64,000 nt of DNA. It comes from Paraglaciecola psychrophila 170 (GTDB lineage: Bacteria > Pseudomonadota > Gammaproteobacteria > Enterobacterales > Alteromonadaceae). The DNA lies in contig NC_020514.1 in assembly GCF_000347635.1 (NCBI RefSeq), positions 1,240,001 to 1,304,000 on the forward strand. The letters are read 5' to 3'. Shown in pieces: positions 38,627 to 48,013 of the stretch. Each line of letters opens with the position of its first letter. Positions within the stretch are counted from its first letter, which is position 1. The position numbers were made by a program, and so were the translations under genes. Below the pieces are notes generated by a model. It was not told the origin of the DNA. It searched no databases and saw nothing but the letters and a program-made list of their open reading frames with translations.

Positions 38627-39943
38627 CTAATCCAGCATATCTGATGCCGTTGATAATTCAGTTAACATACGTTCAAAGGCTTGCCATTTCCCCGCTTCGT
38701 CTTGACTTTGTTTACTTATGTAGGCTGAAACAATGTCCTTGCCTACATTATAATTCAGCACGTAAGCACGATATTGTTCAATAAATCGAACACTTTGCTC
38801 CGCTTTTTGTTGCGACACTAACGCATACTTTCGTCGCTGTTCAATGGCCTGCATACGGCTGATTTCACCATTTAAATATAGCTGCGCAGTGGCGGTAATA
38901 GAGTGGGATAATTGATCGGTTAAATGGTTTAGTTTGTCTAATACGTCTGCAGTAGTAGGATCCAATCCTGCAATAGGAAATAACACATTCCGTTCGTACA
39001 GCACTTTTTGATTATCAGGGAAAGCCAACTCGACCCCATAATTAGCACTACCCTCAGCAATCAATGCATAAGGACTAAATAATGGAAAAATGGAGTATTC
39101 AACCCAACCTTTTTTATTCAGCAAGTTATTTTCAATCAGTACATTCCAAACATGATGACCCGGGTAACCTTCATGACACCCTAGCACTATTGCTCTTTCG
39201 ATTTGCATCGGGAAATCTTGATTGATTTGCATCAAACTCTTGTTGTCGCCTTGATACCAATTATACCCAGACCAGCTTTTGTTGGTGACATATTCCAACT
39301 CAAACCTTTCGTCCTTCGGCAATGTAATGTATTTGTCTGAGCGCTTTTTACATTCTGCAATGGCAATATTTACCACCTCACTGACTTTTCCTTCGGTAAT
39401 TGCAAACTGCTTGCGAAAGGCATCAACGCGCTGTGCCAAATCACCTTCGCCTGGCACCAATTTGTTTATCTCACTTAATGTTTGATCAGATTTTGTGAGG
39501 TCATATTCAGGAATGCTAGTGTCGTAAATAAGTCGCGCTTCTTCAGCAAAGGTGAATGTTTCGCCAACTAACATACGTGCTCGAACATCCATAGCCCGTA
39601 CATTGCGAAATAAAGCTTTGTGACGCAATTTTAGGTTTTGATTAACTACATCAATTGCTGCTAGTTTTTGCAGCAACTGACTAATATCAGAGGCGAGTTG
39701 TTGTTTAGAGCGCAGCTGCGCCTTTGCGCGTTTTTTCCATTCATCGGGGCCTAGATAAGCGTCAATGAAGTCCTTATCATATTCGCCCAGTTCTAATCCT
39801 AGTTTCACATAGTGTTCGGCGGCTTGATTTAGCACATTCGCCGTGTCTGATGACTTTTTCTCAACTGCAGCGCAGCCACATAGCAGTGCCATTAGGCTGA
39901 AAAGTAAAGGAATAGAAAATTGTCGATACCGTGTTGTTATCAC
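38627..39943 (-). CDS. DUF885-like putative metallopeptidase lipoprotein
   Basis: 438 residues. A lipoprotein signal ends at the lipobox LLCGC, so the mature protein is lipid-anchored, probably in the outer membrane. The zinc-site motif HEGYPGHH is present, with a downstream glutamate in ALIAEGSANYG, the layout of DUF885/Gly-zincin peptidases. The chain is otherwise helical. The start is GTG with AAGGA nine bases upstream. Shorter than many DUF885 members (about 550-600), so it may be a separate subgroup. Substrate unknown. Confidence 0.8.
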   Translation of the reverse strand: MITTRYRQFSIPLLFSLMALLCGCAAVEKKSSDTANVLNQAAEHYVKLGLELGEYDKDFIDAYLGPDEWKKRAKAQLRSKQQLASDISQLLQKLAAIDVVNQNLKLRHKALFRNVRAMDVRARMLVGETFTFAEEARLIYDTSIPEYDLTKSDQTLSEINKLVPGEGDLAQRVDAFRKQFAITEGKVSEVVNIAIAECKKRSDKYITLPKDERFELEYVTNKSWSGYNWYQGDNKSLMQINQDFPMQIERAIVLGCHEGYPGHHVWNVLIENNLLNKKGWVEYSIFPLFSPYALIAEGSANYGVELAFPDNQKVLYERNVLFPIAGLDPTTADVLDKLNHLTDQLSHSITATAQLYLNGEISRMQAIEQRRKYALVSQQKAEQSVRFIEQYRAYVLNYNVGKDIVSAYISKQSQDEAGKWQAFERMLTELSTASDMLD

Positions 39944-40466
39944 TGATGATTGTCCTTCAATAATTATCTTTATACTCTATCTTACAGCAAACGTCACTTC
40001 TCATTTTTTAGACATCTTTAGCTCTGAAATCAGAGTTTGTTTTGCTCTTGGTGTATTTAAAAATTGCCACTGACTTCCCTTGTTTTAATACTGACTAAGT
40101 CTGAAATAATAAAATGAGGTGTCATCTTTCTATACCTGTTTGGTCTGGGTTAGATTATGTAGTTAACTAGGGGGAATGTCTTTAGGGCCACCACTGGTGA
40201 GTTGAGGCATAAAATAACGTTTATTTTCAGATAGTTTATAACGTTAAACATCACTTCTAATGATCAATTGATGTTTCTAAATTTAAGCATCATTTATTTA
40301 TTTTTCAGACATTCTAGCGCTGTGGTGAAATTTGTTACTTACTTAGATATCATTGTTCTGAAAAAACTTGATATCATACCCCTCGTTTTTTAAAGGTTTC
40401 AAATCTAAATGATTTGAGTGATGTAATAATTGAACCAACAGAATACGCTGTTGGCCTTAGGTTTTA
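39944..40466. other. intergenic region before the RIO kinase
   Basis: 523 bp with no credible gene. Two hairpins stand close to the kinase start: CAAATC/GATTTG at 40400-40416 and CCAACAG/CTGTTGG at 40435-40454. The second ends only 12 bases before the ATG, so it could affect ribosome access. Confidence 0.5.
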
Positions 40467-41324
40467 ATGAAAATACCAAAAAGATTACAACCACTTGTAG
40501 ATGATGGTCTGATAGATGATGTGCTATATCAGCTTATGAGTGGTAAAGAAGCCACCGTATATGCGGTACAATGCGGTACTGAAGTGCGCTGTGCCAAAGT
40601 GTATAAAGAAGCAATGAAACGCAGCTTTAAAAAAGCTGCGCAATATCAAGAAGGTCGTAAAGTCAGGAATACGCGTCGTGCCCGTGCGATGGAAAAAGGT
40701 TCTAAATTTGGCCGTAAGCAACAAGAAGATGCCTGGCAAAACACCGAGGTTGACGCTTTGTTCAAACTCGCTAAAGCTGGGGTTAGAGTGCCTGAGGCCT
40801 TTGGCTGTTATGAAGGCGTGTTACTTATGGAATTGGTCACAGATGACCAAGGCGACGTAGCACCCCGGCTAAACGATGTATCTATGTCAGCAGAACAAGC
40901 CATTGAAGATCATGCTCTGGTGATGGTTTATGTGATGCGTATGTTATGTGTGGGTTTGATACATGGTGACTTGTCTGAATTTAATGTGCTGGTAGACGAT
41001 TATGGTCCGGTGATCATCGATTTGCCTCAAGTTGTGGATGCGGCGGCAAATAACAATGCCTTTAGTATGTTACAGCGTGATGTGCGAAATATGAGTGAAT
41101 ATTATAGCCAATACGCTCCTGAACTGGCTAACACCTTTTATGCTGAAGAAATGTGGGCTTTGTTTGAAGCAGGTGAGCTAACGCTAGAGTCAGAATTGAC
41201 TGGTCACTATGAACTACCTGATGACGACGCAGACGTAGACTCGGTATTAGAAGAAATCAAAGCCGCCTTCGCTGAAGAACAAGAACGCCTAGAAAGAGTA
41301 AAAGAAGCTAACGAACCTCTTTAA
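40467..41324 (+). CDS. RIO1-family serine protein kinase
   Basis: 285 residues. RIO kinase features: glycine-poor ATP loop MSGKEATVYAV, catalytic Lys44 in CAKVYKEA, an inserted basic flexible segment (about 48-85), the catalytic loop IHGDLSEFN (Asp168) and VIIDLPQ (metal-binding Asp185). The C-terminus is very acidic. This bacterial subgroup (PA4780-like) occurs in Pseudomonas and Alteromonadales; substrates are not known for certain. Monocistronic by position. Confidence 0.92.
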   Translation: MKIPKRLQPLVDDGLIDDVLYQLMSGKEATVYAVQCGTEVRCAKVYKEAMKRSFKKAAQYQEGRKVRNTRRARAMEKGSKFGRKQQEDAWQNTEVDALFKLAKAGVRVPEAFGCYEGVLLMELVTDDQGDVAPRLNDVSMSAEQAIEDHALVMVYVMRMLCVGLIHGDLSEFNVLVDDYGPVIIDLPQVVDAAANNNAFSMLQRDVRNMSEYYSQYAPELANTFYAEEMWALFEAGELTLESELTGHYELPDDDADVDSVLEEIKAAFAEEQERLERVKEANEPL

Positions 41325-41687
41325 TATATCGGGGGAATCGCAAATTCTGAATATGACACGCCTTTTATCTGAGAATGCGTAAATCTGTGGGAAAGAAAGT
41401 GCCAAAACCGGAGGTAGCGGAGGCTCAAAAAAACTAGTTTTGACGATCTCGTTTGCAATTATTTTCGCCGTTCGGAACCTGCCTCATTTTAAAACCAAAT
41501 GAGGGCCAAAGCGGCCGCTTAGTTGAGTTACTGAAATCCACTATTTTGATAGCTGCTCCTCTGTGCAATAAATTAATTTTGCCACGGCCCCAGCTATTAC
41601 CAATAGCTGTAAGTGCACCCCTGAAGAAAGTCGGTTTAGGACGCGAGTTGAGGGATTGATTAAGAGTATTGTGAAGCAAACAACTTG
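41325..41687. other. intergenic, about 360 bp, no gene seen
   Basis: Open frames on both strands at 41434-41679 lack starts with ribosome sites and any family resemblance. The base composition becomes richer in G+C from here on, as in the following cluster. Confidence 0.4.
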
Positions 41688-42101
41688 ACCATTTTCCTCA
41701 TTGGAGCTGTTCTAGCGCGCCCAGCAATGACATGTTCAAGGGGACAAACATTGGATCAACCAGCGACAACGGGCATCCTGAAGAATATAGGTAAGTTGTT
41801 CACTGTATAGACGGGGGGTGACGGTATGACAGATGGCTCCCAGACAAGGCACGGCAAAGTATATTTCCATGTGACGCTGAGCGTTCCAGGCCAATGTTGA
41901 TATACAGTCGCCGTCTTGAATGTTTAATCGTTGCAAGGCATTGGCTAACTGCGCCACTCTGTCAACTAGCCCTTGATAATGAATACGCTGTACTTGCCCG
42001 TCGGCGTTTAAGCTGACGACGTGTTGTTTAGCATGGACCCGACTCATGTGGCTCAGAATGTCACTGATATTTAGCTCTTTATTGGGAACCAGTTGCAACA
42101 T
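41688..42101 (-). pseudogene. acyl-CoA synthetase (AMP-binding), N-terminal stub
   Basis: From ATG 42101: MLQLVPNKELNISDILSHMS, then LNIQDGDCISTLAWNAQRHM and GAICHTVTPRLYSEQLTYI. This is the opening of fatty-acyl-CoA synthetases ('..GD.VATLAWN..RHLE.YF....GA..H..NPRL'). The reading frame ends at 41736, while another frame continues with DPMFVPLN and LEQLQ to about 41690, then nothing. The adenylation core is deleted. It was probably part of the hydrolase/receptor/TetR cluster for an acyl compound. Confidence 0.75.
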
Positions 42102-42132
42102 ACCACTCTCCTTTTGTCGTTTTTATTATGTT

Positions 42133-44391
42133 TTAGAACTGGTATGTGGCACGTAATGTTAAGGTGCGAGGATTACCATAGTAGCCAATTAAAATAGGAA
42201 AACCGCTATCGGTCAAATCATAACCTGTCGTGCGATATTCAACGTCACCCAAATTTTTAGCTTCTAATGCCAAGCGCCAATGACTATCTTGTGGAGTCAA
42301 TAACAAGGTGGCATTTAGCAGACCAAATGCAGGCTGTTTTAGTAGCACACTTTGATTGGTAACAGGCTGCACTTCGTCTCGCCATTGATAACTCAATGTG
42401 GCAGACAACTCGGCGCTATTGTTCCATGACCAGAGCTTTTGAATGTTGAAACTATAGGCTAGCTTAGGCACATCGGTGAATTCCTTTTGATCGGCCAGAT
42501 TGACCCCACCAGACATGTATTCCTGATATTGGGCATCTAAGTAGGCGGCATTCCCCCACAGGCGCCAACCTTGACCAGGAGTCCAAAGATAATCAAATTC
42601 AACCCCACGAATTCGACCGCGTCCTGCATTGGTAAAATCGCCAAAAAAACCATCATTGTTACCGTCGTTATCACTGTCTACGCCAGTAAATATGCTGAGC
42701 TGAATATCTTTGTATTGACTGAGGAAAAACGCCATGCTCAATTGTAATTGGTTGGCTAGGGTGGGTTTAAAACCTAATTCGTAAGTTAATACACTTTCAG
42801 GTTCATAAGGCTTCGCTGAGTCGGGTACTTGTAAGGTATTGGCTCGTACATTGAAGCCGCCACTTTTGAATCCCTTGGCCACAGAGCCATAAATCAACAA
42901 GTCATCATTGGGTTGATAATCCAGTGAGATACGGGGGGAGACATCTGTCCAACTTTCCTTATTGGTAAAGTTGGCACTGATCAGACCATTAGCTTGAGTG
43001 AAACTGTTATCGGTGAAGCCTTGGTTCAGTACTTCGGCTTCTTTGCTTTCTCGCCCTGCGCGCAACCCTAGGCTAAGGCGCCAGAGATCGCTGAATTGCC
43101 AGCTACCATCACCGTATAGCGCCACTGAATCGGTATCAACCTGGCCGCCACTGGCGCCGAATTGATAATAAATTGGGCCGGGGATAAGGGTTGCTGGCGC
43201 TAAACCTAATGCTGCAAAGGGCAGGCCGAATTGGTTGTGTACCTCACCACCGGCTTTAGCCTGCATATAATAGAGGCCAAACACAGCTTGCCATTGAGCT
43301 CCATCGTAATTGAGCTGCAATTCTTGACTACGTTGCTCGTCAAAGTAATGGGCATTGACGTCGGCAATGGGGTAAGGGCCGAGATCAAAATCAATGGCAC
43401 CTTCGGTATCACCGTCTCGCCAGGCAGTCACAGATTTGATGGACCAAGTGTCGTTGACATCCCAGTCAATGGTCAATGAAGCACCTTGGGTGTCAGTGGT
43501 ATTACGCTGTAGTTTTGCTCCACTGTTTGTATCATAACGATCCTCACTGATAGGCAAGGGGGGCAGGCCTTCAAAGTAGAGTTCAAAGCCATTGACCAAC
43601 ATCCGTCTGGCCCCTCTGACATTAGAGTTGTCTCGTGTTTTATCCAGAGCCAATGCTAAGCTGAGATTGTCGTTTGCCAGCCATAACAAGCTGGTTCTCG
43701 CAGCGAGAATATCCTTGTCACTGACGTCTGATCCGTTGTAGAGGTTCTCACCAAAACCATCGTGGTTGAAAGAGCCAACCGCGATGCTTGCGAGCAATTT
43801 ATTTTTCACTAATGAGCCGGCAGCTGCCATTTTGGCATCAACCTGGCCGTAACTGCCCAGCGCGACATCTGCTTTTGCGCTAAATTCATCGCTAGGTCGA
43901 CGCGTAATATATTTGATTGCACCGCCGACGGTATTACGTCCGTATAAGGTACCTTGTGGACCACGTAAAACTTCCACTCTCTCTACATCGAGTAAGTCGA
44001 GTAAGGCGCCTTGGGGTCTAGCCAGATAGACGTCATCCAGATAAATACCGACGCCGGGTTCGGCTCCCCATAGTGGGTCGGATTGGCCGACACCTCGGAT
44101 ATAAACGGTGGCGGTGGAGCTGGTGCCACGGGCAGCGTAAATACTCAACGACGGAACCTGGCTTTGCAGATCAACTAGATTATTAATCGCACTGCGTTCT
44201 ATGGCGGTTTTGTCGAGTGCTGATACGGCCAACGGAATATGTTGCATGGTTTCACTGCGTTTTCGGGCAGTCACTTGAATCTTTTCTATAGACGTTTCTT
44301 GTTGTTGCAAGTCAGAGGATTGGGCCACAGCGGGTAGGATGCATAAGGTGGCCAGTAATGTTAGTGGAGTTCGGCACATATTCATATTCAT
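42133..44391 (-). CDS. TonB-dependent receptor as a separate product (alternative start inside the fused frame)
   Basis: Translation from ATG 44391 gives about 752 residues, the normal size for a TonB receptor. It begins MNMNMCRTPL with a cleavable signal ending near AVAQS. The plug motif (RGPQGTLYGRNTVGGAIKYI) and barrel are typical of the large family of receptors for carbohydrates and aromatic or lipid-like molecules. The ligand is unknown. The hydrolase, acyl-CoA synthetase stub and TetR gene beside it suggest an ester or acyl compound. Confidence 0.7.
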   Translation of the reverse strand: MNMNMCRTPLTLLATLCILPAVAQSSDLQQQETSIEKIQVTARKRSETMQHIPLAVSALDKTAIERSAINNLVDLQSQVPSLSIYAARGTSSTATVYIRGVGQSDPLWGAEPGVGIYLDDVYLARPQGALLDLLDVERVEVLRGPQGTLYGRNTVGGAIKYITRRPSDEFSAKADVALGSYGQVDAKMAAAGSLVKNKLLASIAVGSFNHDGFGENLYNGSDVSDKDILAARTSLLWLANDNLSLALALDKTRDNSNVRGARRMLVNGFELYFEGLPPLPISEDRYDTNSGAKLQRNTTDTQGASLTIDWDVNDTWSIKSVTAWRDGDTEGAIDFDLGPYPIADVNAHYFDEQRSQELQLNYDGAQWQAVFGLYYMQAKAGGEVHNQFGLPFAALGLAPATLIPGPIYYQFGASGGQVDTDSVALYGDGSWQFSDLWRLSLGLRAGRESKEAEVLNQGFTDNSFTQANGLISANFTNKESWTDVSPRISLDYQPNDDLLIYGSVAKGFKSGGFNVRANTLQVPDSAKPYEPESVLTYELGFKPTLANQLQLSMAFFLSQYKDIQLSIFTGVDSDNDGNNDGFFGDFTNAGRGRIRGVEFDYLWTPGQGWRLWGNAAYLDAQYQEYMSGGVNLADQKEFTDVPKLAYSFNIQKLWSWNNSAELSATLSYQWRDEVQPVTNQSVLLKQPAFGLLNATLLLTPQDSHWRLALEAKNLGDVEYRTTGYDLTDSGFPILIGYYGNPRTLTLRATYQF

Positions 44392-45246
44392 AAGTTTCTC
44401 TGGTTTATTGTTGTAATGAAGTTTGATGGGAAAATTTATCGGGTGGGGGACTTTTTTTTCTTGCCCATGTGTGTGCAAAAATTGACTTAGAATGAGGTTC
44501 AGTTTATCGGGTTGGTCCATGGGGGTTGCATGACGTGAATCTGCTATTACTTCCAGTACGGCATTTGGCATGTTTTGCACATAATCGGCCTTCATACTGA
44601 CCGGGGTATAATCCTGATCAGCACTGATCACCAAGGTAGGTTGTTGCATCAGGTGTATATGTTGCTGGACTGAAAATGCAGCAATCGCCTGCAAAGCCAA
44701 CTTATAACTGGTGGCGTCCATTGCGGTCATACGTGCTTCGAAACGGCTGCGCAGTGCTTGCTGACCTTCCAGCGGGAAGAGTTTTTTGCCAATTAAGTGG
44801 CCTAGTCGGCGCATACCCAACACTTTAATCACCAATAATCTTATGCCAAGTTGCCAGCGCAAAGAACGAGACATGCCGGCGACCTGTGGTCCTGAATTGA
44901 TGATGACCATGGCTTGCAGTGTGGTTTTTGCTTGCAAGGCCAGTTCAAAGGTCACCATGCCACCTAAAGAAAAACCGACGACTTGATAGGCTGGTAGCTC
45001 AAGATTTTTCATTAGCGCCATGGCGTCACTGGCGAGGTGTTTCATCTCATAGGGACGACTGACTGTTTCACTTTCACCATGACCCCGCAAATCCAAGGCA
45101 ATAACTCGGTGGTGCTCAGACAATGCCTCAATTTGCAGTAACCAATCCTGTGCACACGAGCCTAGTCCATGGAGCAGCAGCACGGGGCTTCCCTGACCTT
45201 GATCCAGATAATGCATACGTAGATTGTCATGATAAAAATAGGCCAT
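42133..45246 (-). CDS. single open frame: alpha/beta-hydrolase (1-262) joined to TonB-dependent receptor (286-1037)
   Basis: 1037 codons with no stop. Residues 1-262 are a complete hydrolase: oxyanion LLLHGLGSC, nucleophile Ser93 (GFSLGG), acid Asp210 (ISADQD), His239 (DSRHATP). Residues 286-1037 are a complete receptor with its own signal peptide (LTLLATLCILPAVAQS), TonB-box region IEKIQVTARKRSE, plug (VEVLRGPQGTLYGRNTVGGA) and terminal strand LTLRATYQF. The internal ATG at 44391 has only a weak AGAGAA site. A secreted receptor cannot easily be made as a C-terminal fusion to a cytoplasmic enzyme, so I expect two products, with translation re-starting at 44391. The region has higher G+C than the surroundings. 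Confidence 0.8.
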   Translation of the reverse strand: MAYFYHDNLRMHYLDQGQGSPVLLLHGLGSCAQDWLLQIEALSEHHRVIALDLRGHGESETVSRPYEMKHLASDAMALMKNLELPAYQVVGFSLGGMVTFELALQAKTTLQAMVIINSGPQVAGMSRSLRWQLGIRLLVIKVLGMRRLGHLIGKKLFPLEGQQALRSRFEARMTAMDATSYKLALQAIAAFSVQQHIHLMQQPTLVISADQDYTPVSMKADYVQNMPNAVLEVIADSRHATPMDQPDKLNLILSQFLHTHGQEKKVPHPINFPIKLHYNNKPEKLMNMNMCRTPLTLLATLCILPAVAQSSDLQQQETSIEKIQVTARKRSETMQHIPLAVSALDKTAIERSAINNLVDLQSQVPSLSIYAARGTSSTATVYIRGVGQSDPLWGAEPGVGIYLDDVYLARPQGALLDLLDVERVEVLRGPQGTLYGRNTVGGAIKYITRRPSDEFSAKADVALGSYGQVDAKMAAAGSLVKNKLLASIAVGSFNHDGFGENLYNGSDVSDKDILAARTSLLWLANDNLSLALALDKTRDNSNVRGARRMLVNGFELYFEGLPPLPISEDRYDTNSGAKLQRNTTDTQGASLTIDWDVNDTWSIKSVTAWRDGDTEGAIDFDLGPYPIADVNAHYFDEQRSQELQLNYDGAQWQAVFGLYYMQAKAGGEVHNQFGLPFAALGLAPATLIPGPIYYQFGASGGQVDTDSVALYGDGSWQFSDLWRLSLGLRAGRESKEAEVLNQGFTDNSFTQANGLISANFTNKESWTDVSPRISLDYQPNDDLLIYGSVAKGFKSGGFNVRANTLQVPDSAKPYEPESVLTYELGFKPTLANQLQLSMAFFLSQYKDIQLSIFTGVDSDNDGNNDGFFGDFTNAGRGRIRGVEFDYLWTPGQGWRLWGNAAYLDAQYQEYMSGGVNLADQKEFTDVPKLAYSFNIQKLWSWNNSAELSATLSYQWRDEVQPVTNQSVLLKQPAFGLLNATLLLTPQDSHWRLALEAKNLGDVEYRTTGYDLTDSGFPILIGYYGNPRTLTLRATYQF

Positions 45247-45294
45247 ATATATCTCTTTTTATGGAATCGGTAGATCCATTCCGATATAGATGTT

Positions 45295-45312
45295 ACGGAA
45301 TTTGAATTCCGT
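45295..45312. promoter_or_regulatory. perfect 18-bp palindrome, candidate TetR operator
   Basis: ACGGAATTTGAATTCCGT: 8-bp arms around TG, located 49 bases upstream of the hydrolase start and between it and the tetR gene. A looser GGAAT/ATTCC pair lies at 45263-45282. The size and symmetry fit a TetR-dimer site. Confidence 0.65.
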
Positions 45313-45427
45313 TTTCAACGGGGTTTGTTAAATAAAATGTTTTTTATTGCTTATTAATTCTTAAGTATTTGAATTATAATGAAATGTATTTTTACTTTTG
45401 ATTAACAATTGGCGGGGTGTTAGCTTA

Positions 45428-46072
45428 TTAACTGTGGATATCCAGATAGAACACTAGGATACGGCTGAGCTCTTGCACTAATTCTACCTGACTTAAATGA
45501 CCAAGATTACCGGTGACCGTATGTTGATTCAGTGCACCCAATAGAATATGTACTGCTGCCTGCATGGCCTTGAGGGGGTTAGGATGGTGAACTTCCTGTT
45601 GATGAGCCTGAAGTACACGGACTACTGATGCAGCGATATGTTCATTGAGTTGGTGTACTCGGTCGCGAAAATCGGCATCGCGGGAAGCTCTCAAAATCAG
45701 TGCTCTAAGTACACCTCTGCGTCCTTGATAGAGAGCCGCTACTTGCTCGGTCAGGGCTTGAATAAATTTTTGTAGTGGTTGAGTTGTCCATTGTTCTGCG
45801 TCAGTCAAAACATTAATCGTCGACACTGCAGAAAGGAAAAATCGCTGCAAAAGAAGCTTAGATAGGGTGTCTTTATCACCTAGTATCCGGTAAAAGGTAC
45901 CGACAGATGACTTAGCGAGTTCGGCAATCTGGGCAACACTCGCTTCTTCGAAGGCATTTTGAGCTAGCAATTGTTCACCTGCGTCGAGCAACCTGTCCAA
46001 TGCATCACGACTGCGTTGTTGAGCCGGTTCTGGTAGAAAAATAAAGCGGGTAAATTCGGGGCTGTCCAGCAT
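45428..46072 (-). CDS. TetR-family transcriptional regulator
   Basis: 214 residues. The N-terminal DNA-binding domain has RDALDRLLDAGEQLLAQNAF and the helix-turn-helix SVAQIAELAKSSVGTFYRIL, the '..VG.FYR.F..K' signature. The rest is an all-helical ligand domain. It lies upstream of the hydrolase/receptor frame on the same strand; the palindrome at 45295 is its likely site, giving local repression relieved by the imported or hydrolysed compound. Confidence 0.88.
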   Translation of the reverse strand: MLDSPEFTRFIFLPEPAQQRSRDALDRLLDAGEQLLAQNAFEEASVAQIAELAKSSVGTFYRILGDKDTLSKLLLQRFFLSAVSTINVLTDAEQWTTQPLQKFIQALTEQVAALYQGRRGVLRALILRASRDADFRDRVHQLNEHIAASVVRVLQAHQQEVHHPNPLKAMQAAVHILLGALNQHTVTGNLGHLSQVELVQELSRILVFYLDIHS

Positions 46073-46600
46073 AGATGTCTCTGTACGGTAAGACTGACTT
46101 TAGATTTTGTCAGCTGGTTAATCGGAAACTTTCGTCCATTTAACCACGGCTTAAAGGCAGTGCCAAGTAGGTGACAGAATTAGGGCGTCAAAAGAAGGTT
46201 TAAATAAGTCGTATCACAATTTTGTGGTTTAAGGTTAATCAGTACGTGTGCTGCAAGAATATATCTGGAACCTCATGACTTAGCACCAATTTCTCAAATA
46301 TTTAAGGGGCATGTTTTAAGTTGTTCTTGTGTGAGCATGAAATATGCGCATAATGTGTGTCTTTAGTCTACTGGCTAAAGGTGAAGTTATGGCGAGAGTA
46401 TAGGAAAAATAAGATGTTATTTTTCATAAAATGAAAATATATCCTGCATATCGTCATCTCCTTTATATCAACAATGTCCCGCCTGTCGTCTATTCCTTAG
46501 CTGTTTTTATATAATTCAGAATTTAAAACAAGCGCCTTCCTCTGTTGTGTAAACCAGTTTTGAATATTACTTTTGTTTACATGCCTATGCACCTGGCCAG
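46073..46600. other. intergenic; holds left copy of a degenerate flanking repeat
   Basis: No gene. Sequence from about 46412 to 46570 resembles 50605-50785 in order and content, and its first third also resembles 48555-48635. Confidence 0.5.
46412..46570. repeat. degenerate ~170-bp repeat, left copy
   Basis: Shared blocks with 50605-50785 are 'TTTTTC.TAAAAT.GAAAA', 'CGTCTATT', 'ATAATTCAGAAT' and 'GCCTTCC/GCCTGCC.CTGTTGTG', in the same order and orientation. The transposase region lies between the two copies. Confidence 0.5.
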
Positions 46601-46705
46601 GTCGATTTTACAGGTAAGTGAATTATTGCTAAGTTTAACAATCAGTTAGGTTGTTGTTTTTCGATAAATCGACGATTGAACCGATAACAGCGGAATATAA
46701 AGAAG

Positions 46706-46789
46706 AATATAAAGAAGACAGCCATCATTAAAGACACCGGAGGCCAAAATATAAAGAAGACAGCCATCATTAAAGACACCTGAGGCCTG
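46706..46789. repeat. 42-bp direct repeat, two units, left of the transposase
   Basis: Units 46706-46747 and 46748-46789 differ at few positions. Each begins AATATAAAGAAGACAGCC and contains ATTAAAGACACC. A partial unit precedes at 46694. The AAAGAAGAC core recurs in inverted orientation at the right side of the transposase. Confidence 0.85.
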
Positions 46790-47032
46790 TTTTATGTTGA
46801 ATAAATCAATGTAAATAAGGGCTTTACGGCGATTCATTAAAGACAACAACAAAACGCCCTAGATGCAGGATTAAATCGCACAAAGCTGCACGTTTTTAGT
46901 AAATAAGGTGTTGAGTTACTGCTGTGTCTGCGCCGGATGTGAATTCGCTTTCACAACCCTTCCAAATACCCAAATATTAGACAAACGGATTTATCCAAGC
47001 TGTATTCGAAAGGTTGGTTTTTGTTGGTTTAT

Positions 47033-48013
47033 TCAAGCCTGTTGCAATAAGGCTCTAGCCTTGGCCATCCCTCGTGCGCGTTTGTGCTGGGTATGGTGTT
47101 TGAATTGTTGCAGCATGTGCTCACTGCCAACGGCGGTGCTGAAGTGTTGTTCGAATTCAGTGGTTAAGGTTAACCATTGCTCAGTATCTAGGCCAAGGTG
47201 CTCTAGTATAGGGCTGTGGTGATGCTCTATGTAACCCGATTTATCCTCTCGAATACAGCGCCCTGTGCAATCCATTAATTCACAATAGTCAATCAAGCTG
47301 TAAGCTATGCCTTTAGGCATATCTTGTCTGTGATTGCCCACAAAACGCATGAGTTTTTTAGGTTGCTCACCTTTGATAAGAGCCTGTATACGTTGCCGGA
47401 TACTGGTGTGTTTTGATGTTTCTGGTGTGGTATCCATCTTGGCACGAATAGGGTTTAAATCTACATAAGCCATGCAGGCTAATACTGCACTTTCATCTAA
47501 CAGAGCTTGAGATTTGAATCGGCCTTCCCAGAACCTGCCTGTGCAACCATCTTCCTTGTTAGCCTCTCGGGCTATGTGTTCATTGAGGTTACGCATGAGC
47601 CAACTGATGTCGTATAAACGCTGACGGTAAATTGTCACTGTTTCTTCTAGGGTAATCAGTTCACCTTTACTAAGTGCATCCCCTCTTTGATACTTTTGAC
47701 TCAATAATGTGCCTTGGTAAAGCTGATGCCAACGTCTTATAATTTCTTTCATCGACCAGCTTTCAGCCATATTTTTGTCCACATACAGCACCACATGGGT
47801 ATGATTACTCATCACCGCATAAGCGCAAATGTCGATAGCAAATACCGACGACAAAAATAACAAACGCTCTTCTACCCACCCACGGCGATGCTCGTAACTC
47901 TGCCGAGTAAACTTATCCGTACCGCACAAAAAAGAACGGCGAACACAGCGGGAAACACAATGGTAATAAGGGGTATCAATTAAACTGATTTGATTCTTAC
48001 GTGGCTGAGGCAT
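47033..48013 (-). mobile_element. Y1/HUH transposase of the IS200-like, REP-associated (RAYT) type
   Basis: About 326 residues from ATG 48013 (an ATG nine bases upstream is poorly spaced from AAGG). The N-terminus has [18 protein letters not shown]. The HUH metal motif is in AYAVMSNHTHVVLYV. The family box FWEGRFKSQALLDESAVLAC is followed by MAYVDLNPIRA. This is the TnpA_REP class, single-strand nucleases linked to short palindromic repeats. Its ends here are repeats rather than an IS605-like tnpB. It looks intact, but the element's 5' end is present in several partial copies. Confidence 0.88.

Noticed and set aside
42133..45246. A true bifunctional hydrolase-receptor protein
   Set aside because: The receptor part has its own signal peptide and start codon, making a single exported fusion unlikely, although the open frame is real.
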